In this document: positions 39,287 to 61,618 of the stretch, one piece after another
Position numbering within the stretch: the first letter of the stretch is position 1
How the letters are laid out: every line of letters begins with the position of its first letter
Assembly (NCBI RefSeq): GCF_022267375.1
Contig: NZ_JAIZBH010000001.1
Location: 558,001 to 622,000 of the forward strand
Direction: 5' to 3'
DNA length: 64,000 nucleotides
Source of the DNA: Leptospira sanjuanensis
GTDB lineage: Bacteria; Spirochaetota; Leptospiria; Leptospirales; Leptospiraceae
Notes under the pieces: model-generated
Seen by the model: the letters and a program-made list of their open reading frames with translations, nothing else
Databases searched by the model: none
Told to the model about the DNA's origin: nothing
Position numbers and translations under genes: made by a program

Positions 39287-39721
39287 TTACTTTTTAGGCG
39301 ATCTTGTATTTTGTCTCAAAGCGGTTTTTTTAGAGGAAGAATTTCCTTTGTTAAGAATTCCACCCTTTCGATCCGTCGACTTCGGCTTATATTTTAACAC
39401 GGACCGGATCGAACTGCGTATTTCCTTCCAAGGAAACGGATCCGTATCGCGTATCTTCAAACGGGCTTTTCCGCCGATCAAGGATGGAAATTTCTTTCTG
39501 AGTTCGGTCAAAGCCTGCGACTTGCAGAGATAGATCGACAGGGAATTCTTTTCGGAAACGAGCGAGATCCAATTGTCGTCGACTCTGTATGTCGGCGTAT
39601 GATTTTGCATCGATTCGAAGATTTCGGGAAACGTTTCCACGATCCAAGAACGGATCGCGAGAATTCTTTCCCTGCGAATTTCAGGCAGATTGTCGATATA
39701 ACGAAGAATCGCCGAGGACAT
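39287..39721 (-). CDS. DUF1801 (YdhG-like) protein
   Basis: About 144 residues. The core ILRYIDNLPEIRRERILAIR..IVETFPE..ESMQNHTPTYRVDDNWISLVSEKNSLSIYL matches DUF1801/YdhG proteins, small frataxin-like alpha/beta proteins of unclear function sometimes linked to iron handling. The C-terminal 40 residues are lysine-rich and probably unstructured. An open frame reaches 39877 but would overlap the TetR gene by 83 bp; the internal ATG at 39721 matches the domain start, although no clear ribosome-binding site precedes it. Confidence 0.78.
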   Translation of the reverse strand: MSSAILRYIDNLPEIRRERILAIRSWIVETFPEIFESMQNHTPTYRVDDNWISLVSEKNSLSIYLCKSQALTELRKKFPSLIGGKARLKIRDTDPFPWKEIRSSIRSVLKYKPKSTDRKGGILNKGNSSSKKTALRQNTRSPKK

Positions 39722-39794
39722 AATAAACGTGGGAACGGGTATAAACGAAAAGAGATACATATCGATTCGGTCAAAAATAAAATTCCAAAAAATT

Positions 39795-40586
39795 CTATTT
39801 CGCCTTTCCTCCTTTACGGTTTGCGGACTTGAGAGGATTCGATTTCGCGTTATTTTTGTTCTGATTTTGTTTTTCAAATTCTAAGGAAAACTTTCGGAGA
39901 TTCTCAGCGGCGGAACTCAATTCTTCTTTTGGAAACGGAAACTCGAATGGGTTCTTGATTCCTAAAATGGATGAGAAAAGATAGTGGGAATTTTTCGAGT
40001 CCTCATAGATCGAATCGGGATCGATATCGTTGAACCCGAGCATGTAGAACGCGAATTTTTCGTTCTGCACGTTTCCCATCGCGACGATTGTCTCCGCCAA
40101 GAATTCCGCGGGCATCGTCGTAGAAAACGAACCGTCCTTTTGTCCTTCCGCGATCAAGTCCTTGAGGAATGCGACGTCCCGTTTGAAAATTTCCTTTTCG
40201 AGTTTCGCTTTGAGGGTCTGGTTTTCGGGCAAATAAATCGCTTTGAGAAAAAAGAATACCATCTCCGGATTTTTGTTTACCCAATCGAAATGAAGTTCGT
40301 GAATAATTTTAAGTTTATCTAATGTGTTTTTCGGTTTTCGGCCGTTCACATCCGAGAGCAGCTGCTGAGTAAGTTCGTCGCTCATGAATTTGATCAATTC
40401 CATGAGAAGTTCTTCCTTGGAATTGAAATGATGATAAAAGGTTCCTTTGGCGATTCCGAGTTCGTCGATGATGTCGTGAACGGAGGTGCTGTCGTAACCT
40501 TTCGTAAAGAAGAAGCCGCGCGCGCATTGTAGGATGTCGTCCCTGCGTTCCTTTCCCTTTTGTTTGTTTTGCGCGAACTTTTTCAT
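39795..40586 (-). CDS. TetR-family transcriptional regulator
   Basis: 263 residues. N-terminal TetR DNA-binding domain (about 12-58: RDDILQCARGFFFTKGYDST, VHDIIDELGIAKGTFYHHF, NSKEELL) with the canonical helix-turn-helix; the C-terminal helical domain is the ligand and dimer part, ending in a Lys/Asn-rich tail. ATG 40586 is 9 bp from a perfect palindrome (40595-40611) that is almost certainly its operator. An extension to 40643 would run through that operator, which argues against it. The ligand and targets other than itself are unknown. Confidence 0.9.
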   Translation of the reverse strand: MKKFAQNKQKGKERRDDILQCARGFFFTKGYDSTSVHDIIDELGIAKGTFYHHFNSKEELLMELIKFMSDELTQQLLSDVNGRKPKNTLDKLKIIHELHFDWVNKNPEMVFFFLKAIYLPENQTLKAKLEKEIFKRDVAFLKDLIAEGQKDGSFSTTMPAEFLAETIVAMGNVQNEKFAFYMLGFNDIDPDSIYEDSKNSHYLFSSILGIKNPFEFPFPKEELSSAAENLRKFSLEFEKQNQNKNNAKSNPLKSANRKGGKAK

Positions 40587-40594
40587 GGCTAAAA

Positions 40595-40611
40595 ACCGAC
40601 CGACGGTCGGT
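40595..40611. promoter_or_regulatory. TetR operator palindrome
   Basis: ACCGACCG-A-CGGTCGGT is a perfect 17-bp palindrome 9 bp upstream of the TetR start codon. Length, symmetry and the ACCGACCG half-site match known TetR-family operators, so negative autoregulation is likely. Confidence 0.8.
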
Positions 40612-40661
40612 CTATTTTCCGAGAGTGGGGACGCCGTGGTCAACCAAAAATTTTACGGAAG

Positions 40662-40730
40662 AATGTGGGAACTCCTTCTGAATGGGGACCGGGATTTCTC
40701 CGTTGGAGCAAGAAATGTGGGAACTCCTTC
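40662..40730. repeat. Pair of 17-nt direct repeats (AATGTGGGAACTCCTTC)
   Basis: The 17-mer AATGTGGGAACTCCTTC occurs perfectly at 40662-40678 and 40714-40730, 52 bp apart. The core GGGAACTCC is shared with the ends of the repeat at 32286-32439 (GTAGGAACTCC), suggesting one dispersed family. It lies between the end of the fusion gene and the TetR operator. Confidence 0.6.
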
Positions 40731-40732
40731 GT

Positions 40733-43934
<3,202 letters not shown>

Positions 43935-43983
43935 GGCTCGGATTTAGTATCGGTCGAATATCGAAAGATCGTAATACGCAAAA

Positions 43984-45015
43984 TCAATCCAGGTGGAATG
44001 TCTCCTCGCGAAGAGGGATCTTATTTTCCTTTCTATATGCGTCGTCGAAGATTTGGATAGGAAGTTCGGCCCTCGTTTCTTTCAGCCATTTGTGAAACGT
44101 GTCTTCTTCCTTATCTCGATACAAAATGTTTTGAATTCCACCGCGCAGGTTTTCCATCGGAGTCGGTCTTTTTCCTTCGATTTTCAAAACGCAGTATCGT
44201 TTTCTTTCGTCGCGGAACACGTCGGAAACTCCTCCGTTGGGAAGAGGGGCGGCGATCGAAGCGGTGACCTTGCTGTATTTGTAAAGATCAAAGGAAGAAA
44301 TCCATTCGACCAAACCTCTCCTTGCGCGAAGAGTCGGATCGTTTCTCGGAGATCCCGCGATCAACGCGAAAGAAGAAGGATCGGAGATGACGGACTTTCT
44401 GATTTCGGAAACTTCTTTATAAAGTCTATTTTCTTCCTGGACAGAATCGTTGTCGGGTGCGACCGCAATGATTCTGTAGCGAATTTCAAAACCGACCTTG
44501 TCCTTGTTTTGGTTATACCAGTTTCTGATTTCGCTTTCGCTCGGAGGAGGCACGGCCACTTTCAACTGGAGAAGCTGTCCTTTCTTGATTTGATACGGAA
44601 GTTCCGTAACCCAGAGTTCGAAAGGCATTCCGGAAGAACCTTCCATCGCCTTTTCGAATTGTTTGCGGTTCGTGACTCCCATCACTTCCATTCGTTTTTC
44701 GATTTCGGCCTCGACTCTTTGTTCGTTGACCTGAACGGATTCTTCTTCCGCGATCACGTCCACGATGGCGCGGTCGATGAGAAAGTCGATGACTCTGGTT
44801 CTAAGTGATTTGCGGTAGTCTTCGTGTTTTAAGTGTTTTTGAAGACGGTTGTATTTTTCGGTCGCGTCGTCGAGGTCCAGTTCGGAGATCGAAACGGTTC
44901 CCACGGTGGCGATGACTCGGTTGAGAGATTCGGCGGATTGAACCGGTTTGTGCAGAAACAGGAATCCAAACATCCCTGCAAAGAAGAACGTTTTTGCGTA
45001 TGTTTGTCGTTTCAT
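43984..45015 (-). CDS. SurA-like periplasmic chaperone/peptidyl-prolyl isomerase
   Basis: 343 residues with signal peptide (cleavage near VQSA). The layout is SurA-type: an N-domain ([36 protein letters not shown]), a parvulin-like region ([24 protein letters not shown]) and a C-terminal helix. It closely resembles the Leptospira protein LIC12922, whose structure is SurA-like. Role: folding and delivery of outer-membrane proteins in the periplasm. ATG 45015 is fixed by GGAG 6 nt upstream. First of a three-gene run with spiro-SPASM and the fusion gene. Confidence 0.85.
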   Translation of the reverse strand: MKRQTYAKTFFFAGMFGFLFLHKPVQSAESLNRVIATVGTVSISELDLDDATEKYNRLQKHLKHEDYRKSLRTRVIDFLIDRAIVDVIAEEESVQVNEQRVEAEIEKRMEVMGVTNRKQFEKAMEGSSGMPFELWVTELPYQIKKGQLLQLKVAVPPPSESEIRNWYNQNKDKVGFEIRYRIIAVAPDNDSVQEENRLYKEVSEIRKSVISDPSSFALIAGSPRNDPTLRARRGLVEWISSFDLYKYSKVTASIAAPLPNGGVSDVFRDERKRYCVLKIEGKRPTPMENLRGGIQNILYRDKEEDTFHKWLKETRAELPIQIFDDAYRKENKIPLREETFHLD

Positions 45016-45095
45016 AAACGGCTCCAAAGGTAAGAATGCCTTTGATCTGTAAGATCCCCGGCAAGATCCCTTGGTTCAACCGTTTTTCTTCGATT

Positions 45096-47174
<2,079 letters not shown>

Positions 47175-47357
47175 ATCGTTCTACCTTTTAACCGCCGAAT
47201 TGGGAAAAGTTATTGTATCGAAAAATAGAATTCTATCAATTCAAATATTCATCCCTTAAGGATTCGTGGACTTGGAATTATAATTTACGATAATCTTATA
47301 AAAACTAAGAACGAGCTCTTTCGGTACGTTCTCGACCTAGCGTATCCGCATCTTTTT

Positions 47358-49436
<2,079 letters not shown>

Positions 49437-49447
49437 GTTGTTTGCTC

Positions 49448-51532
<2,085 letters not shown>

Positions 51533-51974
51533 TGTATAAACTCCGAGAGCGTTACTCGAGAAATAGAAAAAGATGATTAAAAGAGGATGGGACGAATCGT
51601 TCGAGCAAAATATTCCTAACTTATAAAAAATTCATTCGTTTTTATGTAAAGAGAACGGTTCAGGCTTCTATGTCGCATAGACCTCGTTTCTCCCCGGAGT
51701 GAAAGTTAGGACGTATCTTGCGGCGGCGGAAAGTTGAAAATCATATTTTCAAAACTCACACGAAAGTTAGAAATTCGGGAGAATAAAAAGCGGCACTCAC
51801 CGATCGTTTCGTGATATTCACTTGTCCGATCCGAATTCTTTGATACGTTAGAAGCAAAGGGAAGCGGTGATAGAGTTTGTTCGATTTTAGAGTGAAAGGT
51901 TTATCACTGTTTTCTTTTTTTCACAAAGATAGATTTTTCCAGTTCCCTTCCAAAAAATTTTGGAGGTTTTAACC
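51533..51974. other. Divergent intergenic region between MCP array and a membrane-protein gene
   Basis: About 440 bp that must contain the promoters of the minus-strand chemoreceptor genes and of the plus-strand gene at 51975. I find AT-rich patches (51600-51650, 51895-51935) but no confident -35/-10 pair and no flagellar-type (FliA) promoter. No gene is apparent. Confidence 0.5.
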
Positions 51975-52382
51975 ATGTCGCTTTCTGCGCGTGTATTCCT
52001 ATTGCGGATCAACGGCGTGATGCTCATGATCGCGTCTCTAGGCGGTTTTATCATCTTGGACGTTCTCGGGATTTTTTTCGGAAAGGGTCCCGCCCGTTTT
52101 CTTTTAGAAGGTCAGGAATTTATCGGAATCGGAGCGTTCGAAGCGCACGGACTCGCTTTTATACTCGGTGTTCTTCTTTTCCGCGCCGGAAAGGAACCGA
52201 AACGATATTGGCATGTCACCGCCGTCGCGATTCATGCTCTATTAGGAACCGCTAATATTCTCATGTGGGGAATTTTTATCGCGGTCAATAGTCTTCCTAT
52301 GGGCTACGCGACGACGGCTATGCACTGGATTTTCGTTTTTCTACAACTGCTCGCCGTGTTTCAGTCGGAAAAAGAAGACTGA
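51975..52382 (+). CDS. Small four-helix membrane protein
   Basis: 135 residues with four hydrophobic helices (FLLRINGVMLMIASLGGFII, FEAHGLAFILGVLLF, HVTAVAIHALLGTANILMW, ATTAMHWIFVFLQLLAVF). Several histidines are in or near helices (EAHG, YWHVTAVAIHA, AMHW), which could bind heme or metal, but no family is recognised. ATG 51975 is fixed by TGGAGG at 51961-51966, so an upstream TTG at 51960 is not used. Single gene; function unknown. Confidence 0.75.
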   Translation: MSLSARVFLLRINGVMLMIASLGGFIILDVLGIFFGKGPARFLLEGQEFIGIGAFEAHGLAFILGVLLFRAGKEPKRYWHVTAVAIHALLGTANILMWGIFIAVNSLPMGYATTAMHWIFVFLQLLAVFQSEKED

Positions 52383-52464
52383 TTGCGGCGGACGAAGAGG
52401 ATCGCGAAATTCAAACCTCGCTTTCTACCGTAACCTTATCCACAAACCCTGAATTGAAAGACAA

Positions 52465-52620
<156 letters not shown>

Positions 52621-52668
52621 AAAAATCAGTGAGAAAAACTCAAGCCTCGCTTTCTATCGATTGCGAGG

Positions 52669-53886
<1,218 letters not shown>

Positions 53887-53914
53887 AACCTTAACAGTCA
53901 TGATTTTCTTTCAG

Positions 53915-53978
<64 letters not shown>

Positions 53979-54009
53979 AAAGGCTTTAAAACTGACGAAA
54001 GAAGAAACT

Positions 54010-55824
<1,815 letters not shown>

Positions 55825-55891
55825 CCTTCGCGGTTTGTTTCGGAGAACAAGACGCGATTGTATTTTGTTCATTTTGAATATTCAAAATTTA

Positions 55892-56413
55892 TTAAGTTTC
55901 GATGGTGCTAAGGTCGGCGTTTCTTTTTAGGGAAAGGCCGGGCTTTCTTCGGATGTAAATCGTTTTGTCCGTTTTGGCGATCAATTCTCCGGATTGTTCT
56001 AATATCGGGATTTCCACTTTAAAGAACGTTTTCTTTTTGCGATCGCATTCTTCCCGAATTCGGATTAAATCCTCCGGGAGAATTTTGAATTCAGCGAAGA
56101 CGTCGTTGGAAGTCGCTTTGAGATATTGGATCGAACCTTGAACGTCCCACAAAAGATAATTGTCTCCTAAATTTTCCTTCAGCATCAAAAGAGGAATCGG
56201 ATCCACGAACGCATACAAAGAACCCCCGAAGTGAGTGCCCATCAATCCTTTCGTTTTCCGATTGAGCGGCAGTTTTACTTTCATCTCTCTCATGTCGTCC
56301 GTCATAAGAAGAATTCTTCCTCCGCATCTCCAATAAACCGGCCAACGCAAAAAGATCTTGAGTTGGTAGAGGAACGCTTTCCAAAAACGAAAGAATTTGA
56401 TTTGGTGGTTCAT
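55892..56413 (-). CDS. DUF4442/PaaI-like hot-dog thioesterase
   Basis: 173 residues with a hot-dog fold: MKVKLPLNRKTKGLMGTHFGGSLYAFVDPIPLLML contains the central helix and the GTHFGGSL motif of DUF4442/YiiD-C acyl-CoA thioesterase-like proteins, followed by strands (YLLWDVQGSIQYLKAT, FFKVEIPILEQSGELIAKTD). Likely hydrolyses or binds an acyl thioester. The N-terminus is basic and aromatic. A 16-bp perfect palindrome lies immediately upstream of the ATG and may be an operator. Confidence 0.82.
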   Translation of the reverse strand: MNHQIKFFRFWKAFLYQLKIFLRWPVYWRCGGRILLMTDDMREMKVKLPLNRKTKGLMGTHFGGSLYAFVDPIPLLMLKENLGDNYLLWDVQGSIQYLKATSNDVFAEFKILPEDLIRIREECDRKKKTFFKVEIPILEQSGELIAKTDKTIYIRRKPGLSLKRNADLSTIET

Positions 56414-56417
56414 ATAA

Positions 56418-56433
56418 AGTTTTATATAAAACT
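56418..56433. promoter_or_regulatory. 16-bp palindrome abutting the thioesterase start
   Basis: AGTTTTATATAAAACT is perfectly palindromic and begins 5 bp upstream of the minus-strand ATG at 56413, where a ribosome-binding site would be expected but is not seen. It could be a regulator binding site or a small RNA structure. It is AT-rich, so chance is possible. Confidence 0.4.
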
Positions 56434-56477
56434 ATTTATAATTAGACGTCAAACTAAAATCGGAATTCTTTTTTGAG

Positions 56478-56503
56478 AAAGGAAAAACGGGACTTTTTCC
56501 TTT
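56478..56503. promoter_or_regulatory. Inverted repeat in the thioesterase/TonB-receptor divergent region
   Basis: AAAGGAAAAA / TTTTTCCTTT, 10 bp perfect with a 6-nt loop, about 100 bp upstream of the TonB-dependent receptor gene. Could be a regulatory structure for either divergent gene; no known riboswitch or Fur box is recognised. Confidence 0.3.
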
Positions 56504-56603
56504 TCCGGAGACGGGCGAGATCGTGCCGAAGAACACGTTTTGGGAAAGAATTATGGATTGAAAAACAAATCGAATTCTATTTTTTGAAAAATCCGGGATA
56601 GTA

Positions 56604-59423
56604 ATGATAGAATTCGCACGATTCTTACAAAAAAGGAAATGTCTTTTCAAAGACGGCGTTTCGTCCGAATTCGTACGTTCCGGCCTTTTCATTCTTCCTT
56701 GTTTCCTGCGTAACCCCTTTCGTGTTTTCCTTTACATATCGATCGTGTTCTTATCCGGTCCTTTGTTCGCGCAGAAACCCGTTCAAGCGGAAATCGTCGT
56801 CATGGACGAAACGGGGAATAACGCGGTCTCAAACACTCCGATCGTATTTCAGGAAATCGGAAAGTATCTCATCACAAACGGAGAAGGTTCGGTCAAGGTT
56901 ACGTTTCCCGCGCCGGGAACATACGGCCTGAGAATCATGACCTCCGAAAAGGTGTTTAAAAAGTCCGTTACGATCGAACACGACGGTCAAAAGAAATTTC
57001 TTTTTATCCGCAAGCCCGTTGCGGGAGAAATCAACGTCTACGGAGACCGCGATCTCGAATCCCTCTCGCGTTATACTCTGCAACAGGAAGAGATCCGAAG
57101 ATTGCCGGGCGCGCAGAACGACGCGCTCAAGGCGATACAGACGTTACCCGGAATCGCGGCGGTTCCTCCGATCGGACTTTCGTCTTCTTCGTTTAACAAT
57201 TTGGTGAACAGCGTGGGAAATTCGAATCCGTATTCGAACAGCGAGCGGGGGTTTTTGGTGATGCGCGGGGGAGGAACTCTCGCGAACGGTTATTATCTCG
57301 ACGGCTTTCCGATGTCGTATCCGTATCACCTCGGAGATCAATCCTCGGTTCTGAACAATAATCTCATCAAGTCGTTTAACATTTATTCGGGCGCGTTTCC
57401 GGTTCAATTCGGTTTTGCGACGGGAGGAATCATCGATATTCGAACGCCGGACGCCGTCGCGAAAACGTTTTCGATCGTAAACTTGAACACGTTTCTTTCG
57501 GACGTTTATCATCAGAATAAAATTTCCGAAAACATCTACGCGATCGTTTCCGCGAGAAAGTCGTATCCGAACTTCACTTTGCTGAAATTATATCCGGACG
57601 GAATTCCTCCCGACGCGAAGTACGCGGACTACGAAGACTATCAAGCTAAGTTCAATTGGAAGCCGGGCGCGAATCATACGTTCAACGTGTTGTTGTTCGG
57701 CGCAAAGGATAAACAGAAATACACGAAGGCTCAGGACGATTTCGAAAACAGCAAAAAAGAATTCTTAGGAATCTCCACATTGCAGGAAGCCGCTTCGGGC
57801 AGGCCTCCCGTCGGTTTGGAACGATTGTTTCGAACGAGCGGGTTTCGTTATACGTACAACAATAAATCCTGGTTTGAAAGTTCCTTCTCCATTTCGAACA
57901 ATTATTTCCGCGAGAATTTCGAAGTAAACTTCAACAACCCTTTGACGGCGGAGCTGATCTTCGGTCTTCAAAACGTCACCACTCAGAATATTAACTTTTT
58001 GGAAAATAATACGAGAATCAATCTGATCGAAAGGTATCTAACGTTCCGATTCGGCGGTCAACTCCGCGAGAAAACGATTCAACTCCAAGGCGAGGATATT
58101 AAGTCTTCCAATTCCACCTTTCTCGATTTCTTCAACAGTCTTTTGGATTCCAATCGTCAGTTCCGCGCTTTGATCGAAGGAGATCACATTCACACGAGAG
58201 AAATCTCGGGTTTTGCCGAACTCGAATTCAAACTCGGAGGATTCAGCATTCTTCCCGGTTATCGACACGACTACTACGATAAGGTTCACGAAAAACGGGA
58301 CGCGTTTCGAGGAAGAGCGGAATACGAAATTCTCAAGACGGGAACGAAATTCTTAGCGGGAACCGGCGAACATTTTAATGCGCCTTTGCAGATCGAACAG
58401 TTCTCTTCGAGATCGGGAAATCCCAATCTAAAGATGGAACATTCGATTCATTCTTCCGTTGGAATCGAACAAAGAGTGACCGGCGATTATATCATCAAGG
58501 TCGAAGGGTTTCACAACCAGTATTCGAATCTGGTCACGCCCGATACGTATGTTCAAGATCCTTATCATCCGAACAACGAAAAACGGGATATCGTAAATCA
58601 TCCGGACGACGTTCAAAAAAATCCGTTTCTCGTGCGAAACATGAATTATTCGAATTCAAGAGACGGTTACTCGAGAGGGGTGGAGATTTTTTTCAAAGCG
58701 AATCACAATTCCGCGCGTAGATTTTTCGGATGGATTTCTTATACGAATTCCGTATCCAAGCGGAACAATCATCAACCTCAACTTACGGACGACGAGGAAA
58801 AACAAAGAACCCGCGACAACCGAAATCGAAGACTTCAATACCAGCTGCACGAGGGCGGAAATTATCTCAACTACTACGACGACGGAAAGTTCGAACTCCT
58901 CGTGGACAACGACAAACTGCAGTTATACGATTATGATCGAACCCACATTCTCAACATCGTATTGGCTTGGAAGTTCGGTCAGAGCTGGCAAGTGGGCGGT
59001 AAATACACGTATCTTACGAACGTTCCGATCACTCCGATCGTGGGTTCGTCCAAAGCTTCCGCGATCGCTTCTACGGGAATCAATCTCTACAATCCAACGT
59101 ATTCCGAATATTATAATTCCGGAAGATGGCCCGACTTTCATCAACTCGATATCCGCATCGATCGTTTTATGAATTATCAATGGGGTTACGTGAACACGTA
59201 TATCGAGTTTATCAACTTCTTCGGTAATAGAAATCAGATCAGTCAGTCGTTTAATAATTTCGGTCCTTATTCAAGGGATGCGGTGACCAATCCGTTGACG
59301 GGAATTACCACGCCGAGTAATCCGAATCCGGTGTATAACGCCAATTACATCGAATCGACAGTGATCGGCGGAAAGGTGAAGTATTATCCTTTGATCAGTA
59401 TCGGAATGCAGATCAAGTTCTAG
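56604..59423 (+). CDS. TonB-dependent outer-membrane receptor
   Basis: 939 residues. After a long N-terminal part and signal sequence (core about 42-56, ending LFAQ) comes a carboxypeptidase-regulatory-like beta-sandwich (about 62-135), then the plug domain (RRLPGAQNDALKAIQTLPGI, FLVMRGGGTLANGYYLDGFP, FGFATGGIIDIRTP) and a 22-strand-type beta-barrel ending in aromatic GMQIKF. These receptors import siderophores, vitamins or glycans with TonB energy. No ligand-specific neighbour is present. The ATG at 56604 leaves an unusually long pre-signal segment; no better start is visible. Confidence 0.9.
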   Translation: MIEFARFLQKRKCLFKDGVSSEFVRSGLFILPCFLRNPFRVFLYISIVFLSGPLFAQKPVQAEIVVMDETGNNAVSNTPIVFQEIGKYLITNGEGSVKVTFPAPGTYGLRIMTSEKVFKKSVTIEHDGQKKFLFIRKPVAGEINVYGDRDLESLSRYTLQQEEIRRLPGAQNDALKAIQTLPGIAAVPPIGLSSSSFNNLVNSVGNSNPYSNSERGFLVMRGGGTLANGYYLDGFPMSYPYHLGDQSSVLNNNLIKSFNIYSGAFPVQFGFATGGIIDIRTPDAVAKTFSIVNLNTFLSDVYHQNKISENIYAIVSARKSYPNFTLLKLYPDGIPPDAKYADYEDYQAKFNWKPGANHTFNVLLFGAKDKQKYTKAQDDFENSKKEFLGISTLQEAASGRPPVGLERLFRTSGFRYTYNNKSWFESSFSISNNYFRENFEVNFNNPLTAELIFGLQNVTTQNINFLENNTRINLIERYLTFRFGGQLREKTIQLQGEDIKSSNSTFLDFFNSLLDSNRQFRALIEGDHIHTREISGFAELEFKLGGFSILPGYRHDYYDKVHEKRDAFRGRAEYEILKTGTKFLAGTGEHFNAPLQIEQFSSRSGNPNLKMEHSIHSSVGIEQRVTGDYIIKVEGFHNQYSNLVTPDTYVQDPYHPNNEKRDIVNHPDDVQKNPFLVRNMNYSNSRDGYSRGVEIFFKANHNSARRFFGWISYTNSVSKRNNHQPQLTDDEEKQRTRDNRNRRLQYQLHEGGNYLNYYDDGKFELLVDNDKLQLYDYDRTHILNIVLAWKFGQSWQVGGKYTYLTNVPITPIVGSSKASAIASTGINLYNPTYSEYYNSGRWPDFHQLDIRIDRFMNYQWGYVNTYIEFINFFGNRNQISQSFNNFGPYSRDAVTNPLTGITTPSNPNPVYNANYIESTVIGGKVKYYPLISIGMQIKF

Positions 59424-59523
59424 GATTTTCCGATCAGGGAGAATTCTCCCGCTGAAAAGGATGGACAGAATGCCTTTTTTTTGATTTCTGGAATGTATCA
59501 TTTAAAACGTCATAAAAGCGATC

Positions 59524-60289
<766 letters not shown>

Positions 60290-60328
60290 CTTCTTGAAAT
60301 TCCTCGTATCCGATCTCTCTTTTGCAAC

Positions 60329-60365
60329 GAAGGGAGATTCGGATTCTCCCTTCCTATCTTTTTTT
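60329..60365 (+). terminator. Intrinsic terminator between yebC and ruvC
   Basis: GAAGGGAGA / TCTCCCTTC, 9 bp perfect with a 7-nt loop, followed after 5 nt by seven T residues (60359-60365). Ends 22 bp before the ruvC start. Confidence 0.88.
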
Positions 60366-60387
60366 CATTCAATCGGGAACGTTTAAC

Positions 60388-60888
60388 TTGAGAATTATCG
60401 GAATCGACCCGGGTTCGCATAGAGCCGGTTATGCGGTTCTGGAAAAGAACGGTTCCAAGATCCGAATCCTTACGTACGGGACCGTTGAAGTTCCCTCCGG
60501 AACACCTAGTCCCGATAATCTTCTTCTTTTGAGAAGCGGTTTGTCAGAAGTGTTGGAGGAATTCCAGCCTTCGCTTGCATCCGTCGAAGAGATGTTTTTT
60601 GCGAAGAATAAGAAGACCGCTTCGCGTGTGTTCGAATCGAGGGGCGTTCTTTTGGTTACATTAGCGGAAAAGAATATTCCAATTTTAGAACCTACCGTTT
60701 CTCAGATCAAAAAAGGGACTACGGGAAGCGGAACCGCCGATAAAAAACAGATTCGCCAGGCTTTAAAGCTGCTGCTCAACGTCGAATTGCTGAAAGGACA
60801 CGATGATTCCTGGGATGCGGTGGCCGCGGCTTACGTCGGCCTTTCGATGAGTTCGAGTCCGTTGTTGGGTGCGCGTTTTAAGGTTTAG
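60388..60888 (+). CDS. ruvC: Holliday-junction resolvase RuvC
   Basis: 166 residues. RNase-H-like fold with the four catalytic carboxylates: Asp7 in [13 protein letters not shown], Glu in [10 protein letters not shown] and the paired acids of [16 protein letters not shown]. Cuts Holliday junctions with RuvAB, which are not nearby. Start TTG at 60388 (CGGGAAC upstream) gives the family-typical MRIIGIDPG; a longer frame from 60322 would run through the terminator and is rejected. Its own transcription therefore starts between 60365 and 60388 or by read-through. Confidence 0.94.
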   Translation: MRIIGIDPGSHRAGYAVLEKNGSKIRILTYGTVEVPSGTPSPDNLLLLRSGLSEVLEEFQPSLASVEEMFFAKNKKTASRVFESRGVLLVTLAEKNIPILEPTVSQIKKGTTGSGTADKKQIRQALKLLLNVELLKGHDDSWDAVAAAYVGLSMSSSPLLGARFKV

Positions 60889-60957
60889 GGAGAGGGACGG
60901 TTCCAACCGGAAGAATTGTCATAGTTCCGACAATCAGGATCGCATTTTCTCCTTGCC

Positions 60958-61488
60958 TCATTCCACCTCGCTTCCTTCGAACGGAAGTTTTGTCGTTTGA
61001 ATGTCCAAAAGAGGACCGAGTTCGTAGATATTCGTATAACCGTACGCTTTCAGAGAAACGAACGTCGAAAGATTCAAAGAAGCCGCCGGAGCTTTTGCGG
61101 CAAACGCCTGCGGGCTTCCCATGAAGTTATTGTTACAGTAAATTAGAATTTTTGAATCTAATTTCGGGATTACTTGAGCCAAGGATTCTTTGGTGAACTC
61201 GGTGAACGGCAGACTGATCGCGCCGCGGATATGTCTGAGTTTGTAACGGGATTCGCTGCGTGCATCCAAAAGTATCACGTCTTCTTTTTCGATCATACGA
61301 AGGAATTCTTCCTCCGTAAGACGTTTGGCCTCTCTTTCTTCCGAAGAGGAATTTACGGTTTTTTGAAACGTTTTGTAGTCGATAAGGCGGTTCGGAATTT
61401 TGTTTTTCGTTTTAATAATCGTTTTCTCCTTTGCGATTAAAGTTCCGCTCACTGAGAAGCTGAGTAGAAGGATAAAAAGAATTCTCAT
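60958..61488 (-). CDS. Periplasmic rhodanese-domain protein
   Basis: 176 residues with signal peptide (residues 1-19) and a single rhodanese domain (about 57-165): EEEFLRMIEKEDVILLDARS, HIRGAISLPFTEF and the active-site loop IYCNNNFMGSP with Cys118 as the likely persulfide carrier. Exported rhodaneses take part in sulfur transfer or thiol redox reactions in the periplasm. It has no partner gene; convergent with ruvC and divergent from the hydrolase gene at 61619. Confidence 0.87.
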   Translation of the reverse strand: MRILFILLLSFSVSGTLIAKEKTIIKTKNKIPNRLIDYKTFQKTVNSSSEEREAKRLTEEEFLRMIEKEDVILLDARSESRYKLRHIRGAISLPFTEFTKESLAQVIPKLDSKILIYCNNNFMGSPQAFAAKAPAASLNLSTFVSLKAYGYTNIYELGPLLDIQTTKLPFEGSEVE

Positions 61489-61618
61489 AAACGTTGCTCC
61501 TAGATCGAACTGACTGAAATTCTCGGCCCAAAACTTCGAATGTCAATTCGCTTTTCCGGTTTTCAGACGCGGTTGATTCAAAACATTGGTACATCCGAAT
61601 CGGTTTAAAGGAAGAGTT

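Noticed and set aside
39722..39877. N-terminal extension of the DUF1801 protein
   Set aside because: It would overlap the TetR gene by 83 bp and has no resemblance to the family.
60322..60387. N-terminal extension of RuvC to 60322
   Set aside because: The extension passes through an intrinsic terminator and does not belong to the RuvC family; TTG at 60388 gives the typical start.
60911..60934. Small inverted repeat ATTGTC .. GACAAT after ruvC
   Set aside because: Only 6 bp of stem and no T-run; it contains AGTTCC like the repeat family but is too short to assign.
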